Assembly: GCA_035771175.1 (NCBI GenBank) | Contig: CM069592.1 | Coordinates: forward strand, 42,870,495 to 42,934,494 | DNA from: Paratinospora sagittata | Taxonomy: Eukaryota; Streptophyta; Magnoliopsida; Ranunculales; Menispermaceae | Direction of reading: 5' to 3' | Length of the DNA: 64,000 nucleotides | In this document: one piece after another, positions 34,016 to 46,500 of the stretch | Layout of the letters: each line of letters opens with the position of its first letter | Position numbering within the stretch: position 1 is the stretch's first letter | The notes under the pieces: model-generated | What the model was told of the DNA's origin: nothing | The model's input: only the letters and a program-made list of their open reading frames with translations | The model's database searches: none | Program-made: the position numbers and the translations under genes

Positions 34016-34530
34016 TCAATAATAGGAAAAAAATAAAATAAATGACGTGTAAATTATGAACTCATCAGGAAGCAAAGAAAAATGTGGTATTCTTTTTTGA
34101 AGAGAGTTACCCATGTTAAGCTTGTTATGAGTTAAGATCCACCCAAACACTTTAACTTTGGAAGAGACTTGAGCTTTCCAAATAAATTGGGCAAAAGGAA
34201 ACAAAGGAACGTTGGCATCATTAATTAAAGCTTGGAAAAATGATTGAGTGGAAAATGCACCTGAGGAATGGAGCTCCCAAGAGAAACTATCTGGGCCTAA
34301 TGAGAATTGAGCAGAGCTAAGGAGGGAAGGATGATAATTCGACTTGTTGGCCAACAATTAGGGTGTTTGGGAAATGAAGATTCCATTGAATAGTCTTCGA
34401 GAGGTCATGGTTAAGAATGAAATGGGCAATAGGAAAGTTTGGAAAGGGTGAAAGGTGGTAAAGCCTAGGGAAACATTCAGCAAGGGGAAGATCACCTATC
34501 CAACTATCTTCCCAAAACCTATCCTGTTTT
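34016..34530 (-). pseudogene. L1-type LINE fragment, minus strand
   Basis: Minus-strand reading gives DRFWEDSWIGDLPLAECFPRLY, then frame-shifted FSWELHSSGAFSTQSFFQALI, WKAQVSSKVKVFGWILTHNKLNMGNSLQKRIP and a stop near 34018. This is the region between thumb and zinc-binding tail of an L1 ORF2. The zinc-binding part itself is missing, so the 3' end is also truncated. Confidence 0.8.
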
Positions 34531-34799
34531 AGTTAGAATGAAATGAGCCAAGATCTTAACATTTGCATTTTCGTTACACTTTCTTTGTTAATGCGTTGTT
34601 TCCTTTTCCCCCAACATTTTGTTCTATAGAGCATGGCCGACTTAATAGCAGATGTTATAAAATTTTTCTTTTATCTTTAATGGATCAATTGATCATATAA
34701 TACTTCAGAAGCACCCCTCTACTTAACCCATCCTGTTTTAACTCTACGGTTCACATCCTCTCCTATTTCTCTTTCTTAATGAATTATTGATCCATAATT
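34531..34799. other. Spacer between LINE fragments
   Basis: No readable LINE block or other gene seen. The preceding LINE reading fades at about 34560. Confidence 0.35.
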
Positions 34800-34948
34800 A
34801 ACTTGAAATGAATGTGAGATGAAAATTTTGGGTAATGGATGCACCAAACTTTCAAGAACGCCTATAGGTTGATTTATTAGCTAGATGCGCATCCCTATTA
34901 TTGTTAAGAATCCCTTGTCTAGCTCGTAGAAAATATTGTTCCTTAGGG

Positions 34949-36114
34949 TAGTGTTGTCAAGGCGTCAAGGTGATGTCTAAGCATTTGACTCCATCTAGGC
35001 CAGGTGATGCTTGGGCATGGCCTAGGCGAGGCTTAAGCATTGCAAATAATATTTATTTATAGCTCCCTAAGTAAATAATGAATTAATTTTTCACTACAAA
35101 CCTTGTATACACATAATTACACACTACTCCATAACATAGAAGTATCATGTGTGAAAAATTGATTTAAGTATATTTTACACTCTTCAATCCACAAATTAAA
35201 ATAAAAAAGCTTTAAAAAATAAGACAAGTTGGCATATAATGAAAGATTAATAATTTAAAGAGTCACATTTGATGTAACACTTATGATAAAACAATATATT
35301 TATAGCAATATAATAATAAAATGGAAAATCATAATTAGAAAATTAAAAAACAGAAAAAGATATAATTTGCATGTTGAAAATATAAGTATAACACTAGAAT
35401 TGAAAGTTATGTCGATGTTGAGTCTATATAATCACATAAGTAACAATATGAAGAAGTCAAACCTTACGCTTTATATATTTATATTGACCCCCTTAAACTT
35501 TTAAAAATTTTCAATGAGCACCACTGCTTGCCTTTTTTTTTTTTTTTTGACGAGAAATAAGATATATTAATGAAGTAAATAAAGATTGTATAACCAAAAG
35601 TACGCAAAGGACGAGAAGTCCTTGCTAAAACTAAATACAATCCAAAATGGGCCCCAAACCCCTTAGCCACTCGCTAAACCTAAAACCCTTTGCAATGTTG
35701 CTAGTCCTAACCCACAATGAAGCCAAAAAAAAAAAGAACACTCCCATACTCTGCCCACATCATTTTCCTTGTTATAAAAAATGAGTGCATTTCTCTCCTT
35801 CCAAGCTGACCATCTATATGATCATGAAGACAATAACCCACCAATAGTCCTTCACCTTTTGTGCAATGATTCATCCGTTGGGAACTCCCAAATATCAGGG
35901 TCGTTTGGAAGTACCTTCCACTGCAGTGTATCTCTCCACCTCTCCCAAAGTGTCCTTGTGAATGCACATATTATGAAAACGTGATCGCTGGATTCATTTG
36001 CTTGTTACACAAACAACACTAATTGGGGGATAAAAACCACTCTCGAAGTTTCCGCTGCAGTACATCTACACAGTTTAGCATGCAAATGGCCTAGGCATGG
36101 CCTTGACAACACTG
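34949..36114. mobile_element. hAT-like non-autonomous element, 1166 bp, 8-bp target duplication
   Basis: The left end TAGTGTTGTCAAGGC and the right end GCCTTGACAACACTG are inverted repeats matching at 14 of 15 positions. They are flanked by CCTTAGGG (34941-34948) and CCTTGGGG (36115-36122), an 8-bp target duplication with one difference, as expected for the hAT superfamily. Just inside lie GGCATGGCCTAGGC-type words at both ends. No transposase is encoded. The interior holds AT-rich sequence and an unrelated LINE 3' end. Confidence 0.82.
35532..36060 (-). pseudogene. L1-type LINE 3' end nested inside the hAT-like element
   Basis: The minus strand reads ESSDHVFIICAFTRTLWERWRDTLQW, DPDIWEFPTDESLHKR, then SAWKERNALIFYNKENDVGRVWECS and, after a frame change, LASG..GVWGPFWIVF. 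It ends in a 17-base poly(A) (T-run at 35535-35552 on the plus strand). It is a 5'-truncated LINE tail with frameshifts. No clear target duplication was found. Confidence 0.78.
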
Positions 36115-36310
36115 CCTTGGGGAATCTTTAAAGCCATTTTTACTGCCAAAACTTTATTCCTCAAAGTGATGTCTCCTATATCCAACCTATTCCTATTTTA
36201 AGGTCAAGTGCCTACCTCCCAAGCAACCAAATGATCATGACTACCCTCATCTGTACCTCCCCACCAATGACTCAAGTGCCACTCTGATCAATGAAAACCT
36301 CCTACTTTGA

Positions 36311-37551
36311 GATAGTAAGCACCTTTTCCACGTCTAACCTAGTAAATCCTATTACAAATTAATGTCTTGAGGCACCCAAATAGAATCCTAATAAATCTAA
36401 ATTATTGAAATCTTGTTGAAATTAAATAGATTGATCACACCAAGCCTAAGACAACTGGAATCCCACTAAACTTCTTGTTTTTTTGGAGATTTGTGTCCAT
36501 CCCTAAAATGTTGTTGCAAAATTCATCATTTATATGAGTCCGTGCTTAGGTGTGGATAGTTCTTTAATATTGGAATCAAATTGAGGCTCTTCTTGCTATT
36601 GAACCTGAGGTCAATTGGTTTTGTCCAGAATGAGCTTTAAGGATGCGTCGAAAGCCAAGGTGAGTTTGGGTTCACTATAATCCTTTTAGAAGGGCCCCAA
36701 TAGTTCATGGCCGTTACGCTTAAATATTGAAACATTATCCTATATAAACCTAGTAATTGGAAGATCACCCTTTGATGATATTTCAATCACATGTAACTTA
36801 CAAACTTTCTTTACTGGTTTACACAGATTTTGTAATGGGTCCCAACCCAACTAGAGCCTCTTAACTTTTTCACCCATTCAATCACCTTCTTTCATTAACC
36901 ACATGCAACCATCTAATGGGACCTGGCCTTAATTATTAGATTCTTTCCCCACGAATTGCAGAGTCTATTTAGAATCTAAGATGATGCAATCCAACCTATG
37001 GTAGAGATACATGATGTTATATGTTACCACTTACTAGTATTAGAACATGCCTTGTTTTACCTATATATCATGATGGTTTTTATTACGAAACCAAGGAAGC
37101 CTATCAGTATCATAGGAAGAGAATGAGATAGAAAGAATATTTAATATATTTTTTTTTCCATTCAATCAATCATGCTTTCGAACTTTTTACAACACATTAA
37201 TTATAAAGTCCAAATTATGTAATTGATGTCTACTAAGATAAATTCAAAAATTTACTTTCTTATCCAAAAAAAAAAAGAAAATTAACTAAACTTATTCCTA
37301 CTACAATTTGGAAGTCAAAATCCTACTCATAAGTCATGACAAAATTAAAGTCCTTCCGAAATAAAGCAACGAGACTCTAAATAAGAATCAAGTTTTTCTA
37401 AACCTAATGTTTGGTATGTTAAAATTAAATATTTAAATATTATTTTATCAATTTTTCATTCTTATGTTACATTAAAAATCTTACCACCTCGTTATTTATT
37501 TACAGAAACTTCAGTTTATAACTGGAATCTCCTACTCTTCTTACTACTACG
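36311..37551. other. Upstream region of the kaurene synthase gene
   Basis: No coding feature recognised between the LINE remnant and the candidate first exon. The final 400 bases are very AT-rich with a TATTTAAATATTATTT stretch at about 37428-37443 that could hold a core promoter. No specific regulatory motif can be supported. Confidence 0.35.
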
Positions 37552-40500
37552 ATGTTTCACTCTCATCCTAAGAGTCCTCTCCTTCAAAAACCCAAAAATT
37601 GGTGGGGTCAATCTCGATCAGGTTTGCTCTCTCTCTCTCTCTCTCTCTATGTGTGTGTGTGTGCGCGTGCGCGTGTGTGTGGGTGTGCCTCTTTCTTCAA
37701 TGCTGCATTTTGCCTTTGTGGAGCAATGCACCCTGTTGGTGTTTCCTGCCATTTTGTTATTGTGAATGCTCATCTTAATATTTTCTATGACTCAGGTTTC
37801 TCACAGTTCTAAATTGTCGGCACAGTTTTGGTTTTTCTGTCTAAATTAATGATTTATTCTCGTGCATGATATGCTTCACTTTGATATATTTATTTGACTT
37901 GTGAAGCTGCACTTCAACTCCATGATGCTTGGACACGTTGAGTTGTTTTTTGTAGTGTTTGAATGAGAGTTAGTATCCTCTATATGCTGTATTTTGCATT
38001 ATTAATATTGTTTTTATACATTGCAAATGAGGAGTGAGATTTAGCGTTCGGGTTCCCCCAAGAGCTTCATGCTCATCTCATCGATAAGAAAAGATACTTG
38101 AACATTTTTCAAATGTTTGGAGTTACTATAGAAAACTTTACTTGATCATGGTAAGCAATTGTAGTCAAAACTTGGATGTGGGCTATGCTGTTCCGAGTTT
38201 TGATGGGTCATGCCTGAGGTGGTTGCAGGTGGATAATCACTTGAAGTCTCTTATGGCTGGAAGTGTCTTCCCATTCCATTTACAATTTTTTTGCCCATAC
38301 AATATTGCATATTACCACGAAGTTAAGCTTTCACAAAGACAATAAAAAGCCTTTCATCTTTGGAGGCAGCCCTTAGGATATGGTGGGATACGACAATGAC
38401 CTAGCATGATTGGTTAGTGGATATGCTTAAAAAGTGAATGTTTCATTTTTATATCCTGTGGAACAAGTTGATTTGATAGTCTTTTAGAGAAGAATGTTTT
38501 GTTTCTTTTACTTCTCATGGATATTGTCATGTAATCCTAATGTTAGTGAATTGTTGGCTAGTTTGCATACATGCATAGGATATGCATGTTAGTTATGCCT
38601 TTAAAGTTACACAAAACATCAAGTGATCCACTTCCACCAGTGGCAGGGACAGTTTTTTGGGTTACCCCCAGCAGTTGCTTCAGCTGCTTACTCTTATTGT
38701 TGTTGTCTACCTCTTGGACATACATTATCAATGTTTTCTGTTTGCTAGTCTAGTTTGTTCCACCATTCTATAAGATTTAGTTTCTAATGCTTATAAATGT
38801 TTTAACTGCTGGAGTGCTTTGGGTTTTTTAGCCGTTTATGTGGACCATGCTTTGATTGTTCCAAGAAGAGCTAACAGTGTTGTGGTATGCTGTCTAATCT
38901 CTCTCTCTCTCTCTCTCTTTCTTTTTTCTTCCATTTTTTTATATATGTATTTTTTTTAAAAAAAAGACCAAGTACTTGTGAGTCAAGAATAAGTTTAAGG
39001 TCATTGCAGTGCTGTAGAGGTTCGAAGGAACGAATTCAAGAGAAGTTCACAGAGGTTGAACTTTCGATCTCTCCCTATGATACTGCTTGGGTAGCGATGG
39101 TACCTTCTTTAAATTCCTTATCATCCCCATGTTTCCCCCAATGCGTAAAATGGGTATTGGAGAATCAACTTCCAGATGGCTCATGGGGTCTACCTCATAA
39201 CCATCCTCTAATGATAAAAGATGCTCTTTCCGCTACCTTGGCTTGTATTCTTGCACTTAAAAAATGGAATGTTGGCAAAGGTCAAGTGAAAAAAGGTACT
39301 TTGGTTGCTTCATTTGCTCATTGTTCATATATACATGTATGTGGAATTAAGATTCTTTGAACTTCTCTGAATTTTCATCGATTTTTTTTTTTTTGCATTT
39401 TTTTAATCATCAAATTACAAAGTAGATTTACACACGCCCATGTCTGTGGAATTTAGATTCTTTGAACTTCTCTGAATTTTCATCGATTTTTTTTTTTGAA
39501 TTTTTTTAAACATCAAATTGCAAAGTAGATTTACACGTGCACACGTCTATGGAATTAAGTTTCTTTGAACTTCTCTGAATTTTCATCGATTTTTTTTTTT
39601 TGCATTTTTTTAATCATCAAATTGCAAAGTAGATACAAAAAGGAGGGAAGAGAGAGAGAGATTGCTGTAAAGTAAAAGAACTTTATTAATATAAAAACAA
39701 AAAGAGAACTTACAAAAATGTAAACTTTTGAGTCACTTAACCTAAGGCTCGAATCAACAACTAGCAACAAACACGATGAAACCTAACCTAAAGAAATAAC
39801 AAAAAAGAGTGAAAAATTGGAAAAAAGAAAGAGTTGCCTTGGTATGTTTGCTTCTACATTGGTTATTTCTAAAACAACCTTTTTACAATTTAATTAAAAA
39901 ATTCCATTCTCCGTAATTCTATTTAATCAAGACAAATCAAGTACTTTCTAAATCCACAAAGCTTCCAAAAAAAAAAAAACTAAAAATATTAAAAAGAAAA
40001 TAACAATGGTGCCATCTTAAGGGAGAGTCTTTTCATTTTCTTCAAACTTTGATATTTTGACTTTTTGATCCTTTTGACATATGTAGCATCTTTCTTGGGC
40101 TGCAAATGGGCTGAGAACGTTTCCATGGGTTGGACTTGGGCTTTGAAAGTCTTCATCTAATATTGCAAATTATTCCTAAACATGAAAGTACCTTATAGAA
40201 ACTCTTGAAAGACCATGTGAGGCACCGACAAATATTTTACTATAAAAAATACATGAAAATTAATTTGAACAATTGCCCAAGAAAATTCTTTATGAGAAAT
40301 TGATGCTTAGGACCTCTAAAATCTGTAATTCTTTTCAATTTTCATCCTTTGAAAAAAAAAGTTAAATAAAAAAAAATTAACAACTCGACTCCTAACAAAC
40401 CCTTAGAAAATGTGACATTAAAATAACCAAAAATATTTTTCCTTAAAATACACTGCTAAAATAGCCTAAAATGCCTAATATAACAAAGGGATTTATCTCG

Positions 40501-43500
40501 TTTTCTCACCTTTTCTTTTAATTTCCCTTTATTTCCTGACCTAAAAGGATAAAAAATAAGGGTAAAAATATACAAAATTGTGATTTTGTTTAAGTATTAT
40601 AAAGATTATCAATCTTACTCTAAACCATTTTAGTTTATACTTCAATGAATTTTAAGTATATAATTATGTTTGTTTTAACATATCGAGAAAGATACGTAGA
40701 TCATCCCAACCTTTAAATTAAATTCTTATACTTCTCTATGATGTTGAGTTTTACAAAAATTTGAATTAGACTTCTTTGAATTAATTTTATATTTTAAGAA
40801 ACTAAGTTTAGGACGAAATTCAATTTTCGATCCTTAAATATATATAAAGCATGTATGTTTGTCTCTTTGCAGGCCTCCAATTTATTAGCTCTAACATCAC
40901 TGCAGCCACTGATGACAAGCAACATACTCCAATTGGATTTCATATCATATTTCCTAGTATGATCGAATATGCTCATGACTTGGGTTTACATTTTCCTTTA
41001 AGCTCAAGAGATATAGATGCTATGTTGTGGAAGAAACATTTGGAGCTCAAGAGGTTTGTACCCTTTTTTTTTTTCTACTCTTCCTTTCAATCTTTATTTG
41101 TTTTCTAGTAAGGAGAAATGAAGAAAAAAGAGAAGAGAGAAGAAAAAATAAAACAAAATCATATTTGATTAATATTCAATTGACCATTTGCAACTAAAAC
41201 TCTATTACAAATTATTTATAAATTCGAATTGAAGAGTTTAACTCCTAATAGAACCCTTAACAAAAGTCCTAATTCTACTCAAGTAAAATTATTAAAATCT
41301 TACGAGGATCGAAGATATGACTTTGCCCTAGTGATGTGGTTTTTTGAATAGACCCAAAAAATACTTGCAAGTGTAAGGTAAGTTGTAGCACTTAACAATA
41401 TCGATCTTAGAGAGATTGGAGAAACCACATTAGATTTTAAGAAAATAAATTAAAAGGATTATATACTCTATAAGTCAATGAAAACTAAAAAATATATTTT
41501 GAAAATCCTAGATTTATTATTTATGAAAGCAATTAATTTAAAAAAGACACTAATAAAAAAATTGAAGACATTTTAAACATAAAATCTTATCATTCTAAAT
41601 TTAAACCAACTTCTAATGAAAATAAAGCAATTAAATAAACAAAAAGACAGCAAAAGATAACAAGAAATTGAACATAGAGAGAGAGAGATTATTGGAAATT
41701 AAAATAACTTTATTAATGTAAAGAAAAAAAAAAAACTTTAACTCCAAATCTTTACCCAAGGGTGAATCAACATCTAGAAGTAAAAGTGTGTTAAAACCTA
41801 ACCTAAAGTAGTAGCCAAAATAAAAGAGAGAAGTGGGAGAAAGAGTTTCAAGGAAGAAAGAAGTTGTCTTGGTCCCTAAAATGCGCTTCTAAAATAGCCC
41901 AAGATGTGTAAAAAGACCGTATAACTCTAAAATATGACCTAAAGTGATTTCTTTATTTTTTCACTTTTTTCTTATTTATTTTCCTTTATTTTCGAACATA
42001 AAACACCAAAAATAGGGGTAAAAATACACAATTGTGATTTCATTTCATCATCTGGATTTCGATCACTTGAAAATTAGAATTAATTCAGTCAGTTGGCTCT
42101 AGGTTTTTTGCTTTCAGCTTTTGTTCTTGGGTGAGGACTCCTAGTACTCTTGTCATATACTTTTTTTCTTTATATTAGCTTAATCATATTTCGGTTTATT
42201 TTAAAAGAAAATTAGTTTTAATTTAGAGAAGTTTAAGTCAACATTGGAATTTTTTGTAAAAAATTGTCAAAGTAGAGAAATTTAGTTGAATTTCTCATAG
42301 ATGCTAAAATATTTAGATTTATTGTAATATATGCTAAAAACTAATATAGATGGAAACTTTAAATAGTTAACTCATAAAATATTTATAAATGAGTTAGGCT
42401 TATTGCGTCATATGCAACTATATGGTCTTTATGGCTAGAAAGAAATAATAGGGTATTTAACAATCAATGTAGAAGTGTGGAGCAATTGTGGGATTCTATT
42501 AAGTTAATGGCCAGTTCTTGGGTGTTTGTATCAGAATGGAGTACAGGTTTTTCCTTAATGGATTGGGTTTTGGGTTGGGAAAGATGCTTACACCAAGTAT
42601 CTTGGGATGTGGCCAGGTCTTAGAATGTGGGAGGGTTTGGTGTTATGGATTACATTGCATTTTGTCACTGTTGCAGGTTGCAATGTAGTCTGAATAATTC
42701 TTTATGCTTAGTAAATAAAATTCTTGTTTCTGCTAAAAAAAAATAAAAAAAATAAAATTATAAATGACTTAATAAGTGGTTGATGTAATTTGAAATGATG
42801 GCTCTTGATCTTAATATCTTTTCACTAACTTGATTTTCAATTTTGTAGTGACTTGCTCGTAGACCATATAACTCACTAGTTTGGCATTTTACCTTGTTTA
42901 ACTTATTAGTTTATTATTAATATAGATCAGTTTTTCATCTTATTTTATGGATTTAAAATTAGAAAGATGGCTTTTGCAAACTCTTTCAATGTATTCTTAA
43001 ATTTTTTTTTTTTTCTCGTTTTAACTTCCTTTCTTTCTTTATTGTTTTTTTTCTTTCTTTGTCTCTTCTTTTCTCCACAAGGCACATCCAATATTATAAT
43101 TTGTTAGGCTGTTGTTAAAGTACTTTTATTCTTTAAATTGCTATGTTGTTGATTGAAATAAAAAATAGCGTATAGCTTTTGACAACTCTTTTGCTTTTTG
43201 TTGATGAAATGAACATGTTGATCTCTTTGTTGAATTTTATTGATTTTTGTCAAATTTTATGTTAGTTTATTGCAATTCTTAATTGAAAATTTAAACTTTT
43301 ATTTTAAGTTTATCGGATTTTCTGGTCAACTTTTTCACGTTTCTAGATTAACTATATTCTTTAAGTCAACAATTTTGATATCACAAAAAAATTGACAACA
43401 CTTTGGCAAATTTTGTTGACTTTTCATATCTCAAATCCTACTATAAAAGTAAATAATTAAAGTCTTACTAAATTTAAGTGATTAGAGTTTTAATGGAATC

Positions 43501-46500
43501 AACAAATCAAGATCCCACTGCAATATTTATCTACTAATTAATCCTTATGGTTTGTCTCAGCTTGAACTGCTCAACTTCGACAAGTTAGAATAAAAATTTA
43601 TGCTACAAAGAAACAAATAGTTAAAGGGTTGAAGGTTCCTCAAACTTAGTTGTAGATGTAGATGGAAAATCAACCACAAATGTCATTATTCTTGCTCTTT
43701 TTTCTTTGGTTCTCTATCTGGACCATGGTTGGATGCATTGACAGAGGATACCTGGTGATGCATCATCGAGAGGAGGAAAGAAAGAAATGGGAAGAAATTA
43801 GAAGAGAGGTAGGAGAAAGGGAAGAAGAAGAAGAGGAAGAAAGGAAAGGAGAAAGTGAAGAAGAGGAGATGGAGAAAGAGAAATCAATAATCAATATTTT
43901 TATTCTATTCAATCAACCTTCAATTTCAATTACAAACCTATTATTTTTAGAAATCTAAGATACTTTAATCTCTATCCTACTACAATTTAGAAATTAAAAT
44001 CCTACTTAAATAAATTGACTAGAATCCTACTACAATAAGTATCTAAATCCTACTTAAATAAAATAATTAGAAACTTTCTAAAATAAACAACTAAATTCCT
44101 ACTACATTTAAATAACTGAAATATAGATAATAAAGTCTATTAATTGATCCTCGTCATCTGGGTCCACATTACATCAGTTATTTAGATCTGATGGTTTTGA
44201 TCTTTGATCTGCTTAGAAGATTCCTATCTTTTGGTCTATTCGGTCCAAACTCCAGCCTTTCCATGTTATTTTCCAGGTGTGCTGAAAGTAACTCTGAGGG
44301 GGGAAAGGTGTATCTTGCATATGTTGCAGAAGGACTGGGGAAGTCACAAGATTGGGAGGAGATCATGAAATACCAGAGAAAGAATGGATCACTATGCAAT
44401 TCACCATCTGCCACCGCAGCTGCTTTTTCTCACCTACAAGATGCTAATTGCCTCAATTACTTGCATTCCCTTGTAGACAGGTTCGGTGATGCAGGTATTT
44501 TATCCATATCTGTTATTTTTTGCAATTTATCTAAGCTTTGTTTTGATGTCTATTGACCCTTTTCTGTTAACCTTTTTCAGTTCCAACAATCTATCCTCTA
44601 GATATTTATATTCATCTCTGTATGGTTGACATCCTTGAGAGACTGGGAATTGATCGACATTTCAGGCAAGAAATTGAAATTGTTTTGGAAAGAACATACA
44701 GGTAATGTTCCATATATTGGTGGATTATTGTGACAGTTAATTGATCAATGTTGGAGAGTATTAAATTGGCCTAGGGACAGATACTGGTTGCAGGCAGATG
44801 ATCAGATATTTTCAGATACTGCCACATGTGCCCTGGCATTTCGGATGTTACGTACGCATGGATATGACATTTCTTCAGGTAATTATAATGAAATTCGAGG
44901 CTCTGTGTTTTTATTGCTTGTGGATGCTCAACTGTAATTATGTGTTGTAGATGCATTAGCTCAATATGATGAAGAAGAGAAGTTCTTGAATACTCTTGGA
45001 GGATATGTAAAGGATGTGGGTACTGTTCTAGAGCTATTTAGGGCTTCACAAATCATCATTTACCCTGATGAGCTACATCTAGAGAAACAAAATTCCTGGT
45101 CAAGTCATTTCCTGAAACAGGAATTGTCCAGTGGTTCAATTTTTGCTGATAGATTCTATGAGCTCATCAGCCAAGAGGTAAATGCTTTGAGATATGCTGA
45201 CAAAACGTTCAGGCTTCTTTTGCGGATCTATTTTTGAATTATTACTGTCTGATTAATCGTTCAAAAACAAGTCTTGGTTGACAGTTAATTGATGTTGCAA
45301 CTTTTATCCTTCTACGTTTCAGGTGGATGATGCCCTTCATTTTCCCTACTATACCTGTTTGGACCGTTTAGAGAGCAGGAGAAATGTGGAGCGCTACAAT
45401 ATGAATAACACAAGAATATTAAAAACTTCTTACAGGTCTCTTCAAGAAGTATTAGGTGGATAATAATTTGATTTCAACTGAAGAATACTTTTCCACATGC
45501 TTTTGATGTTATTCTCTGATCCAATTTCATCATCGACATCAGGTCCTTGAATATTGATAACAAAGATTTGGTGGGATTAGCTGTGGAAGACTTTAATATG
45601 TGTCAGTCAATTCATCAAAAAGAATACGAACAACTCGAGAGGTCATTATTTTTATACAATCTTGTTCTTCAGAGAATGCAAAACACGCTTACAAAGGATG
45701 TCCTTTTCTTCAAAAACAGGTGGTTGATAGAAAACAAATTACATGAGCTCAAATTTGCGAGGCAGAAGCTGGCCTACTGTTACTTCTCTGCTGCAGCCGT
45801 CATTTACCATCCTGAACTATCTGATGCTCGTACGTCATGGGCCAAAAATGGTGTACTAACAACTGTGGTTGATGATTTTTTTGACGTCGGAGGTTCTAGG
45901 GAAGAGCTACTAAATCTAATTGAATTGGTTGAGAGGTATTTGTTTCTTTGTCCTCATCTTCGATCATTTTATTTTTTTTACTTTCTCAAATCTTACTAAG
46001 TTCAGGTTGGATATCTGTTGATTCAGTTCAAGCATTCTACCATTAAAACTGATGGTGGCATGTTCTAATGGCAAACAGGTGGGATGGAATTTTAGCCTCT
46101 GATATTTGCTCTGAACAAGTTCAGATCATATTTTCGGTGCTCCAAAACACAATTAAGGAGATAGCAGAAAAGGCACTTAGCTGGCAAGGGCGTAGTGTCA
46201 CAAGCCACTTAATCGAGATAGTGAGACTGAATAGCCTAATTAGTTTTAAAAATTCCTATTTCTGATTAAGGGTGGCCTGAACGTTTTTTTTTCTTCTTTC
46301 CTTTTTTTTTTTTTTTGTTTTTTTTTTGTTTTTCTCCTCTTTCCTGTAGTGGCTGAACTTGCTGAAGTCCATGATGAGAGAGACAGAATGGGCAATAAAC
46401 AAGTCTATACCGACCATGGATGAATATATTCAAAATGCATTTGTATCTTTTGCGTTGGGGCCAATTGTTCTCCCGGCACTCTATATGATTGGACCTAGCC

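Larger units (their letters stand above)
34800..36310 (-). pseudogene. L1 LINE remnant split by a hAT-like insertion
   Basis: On the minus strand, 36290-36123 reads WWGGTDEGSHDHLVAWEVGT, then DIGDITLRNKVLAVKMALKIP. After the inserted element, 34948-34830 resumes with PKEQYFLRARQGILNNNRDAHLANKSTYRR and KFGASI. Together these are one continuous piece of L1 ORF2 (compare LWEGVDKEKGSHLVAW...RF.RE...FRSPWKF at 31.98-32.25 kb on the other strand). The split falls exactly at the duplicated octamer, so the LINE was there first. Confidence 0.78.

Noticed and set aside
39341..39640. CRISPR-like or regulatory repeat array
   Set aside because: Contiguous 103-base tandem units without spacers in a plant intron; ordinary minisatellite.
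43662..43958. Glutamate-rich open frame with a hydrophobic start
   Set aside because: Lies in kaurene synthase intron 3 on a purine repeat; no family resemblance.
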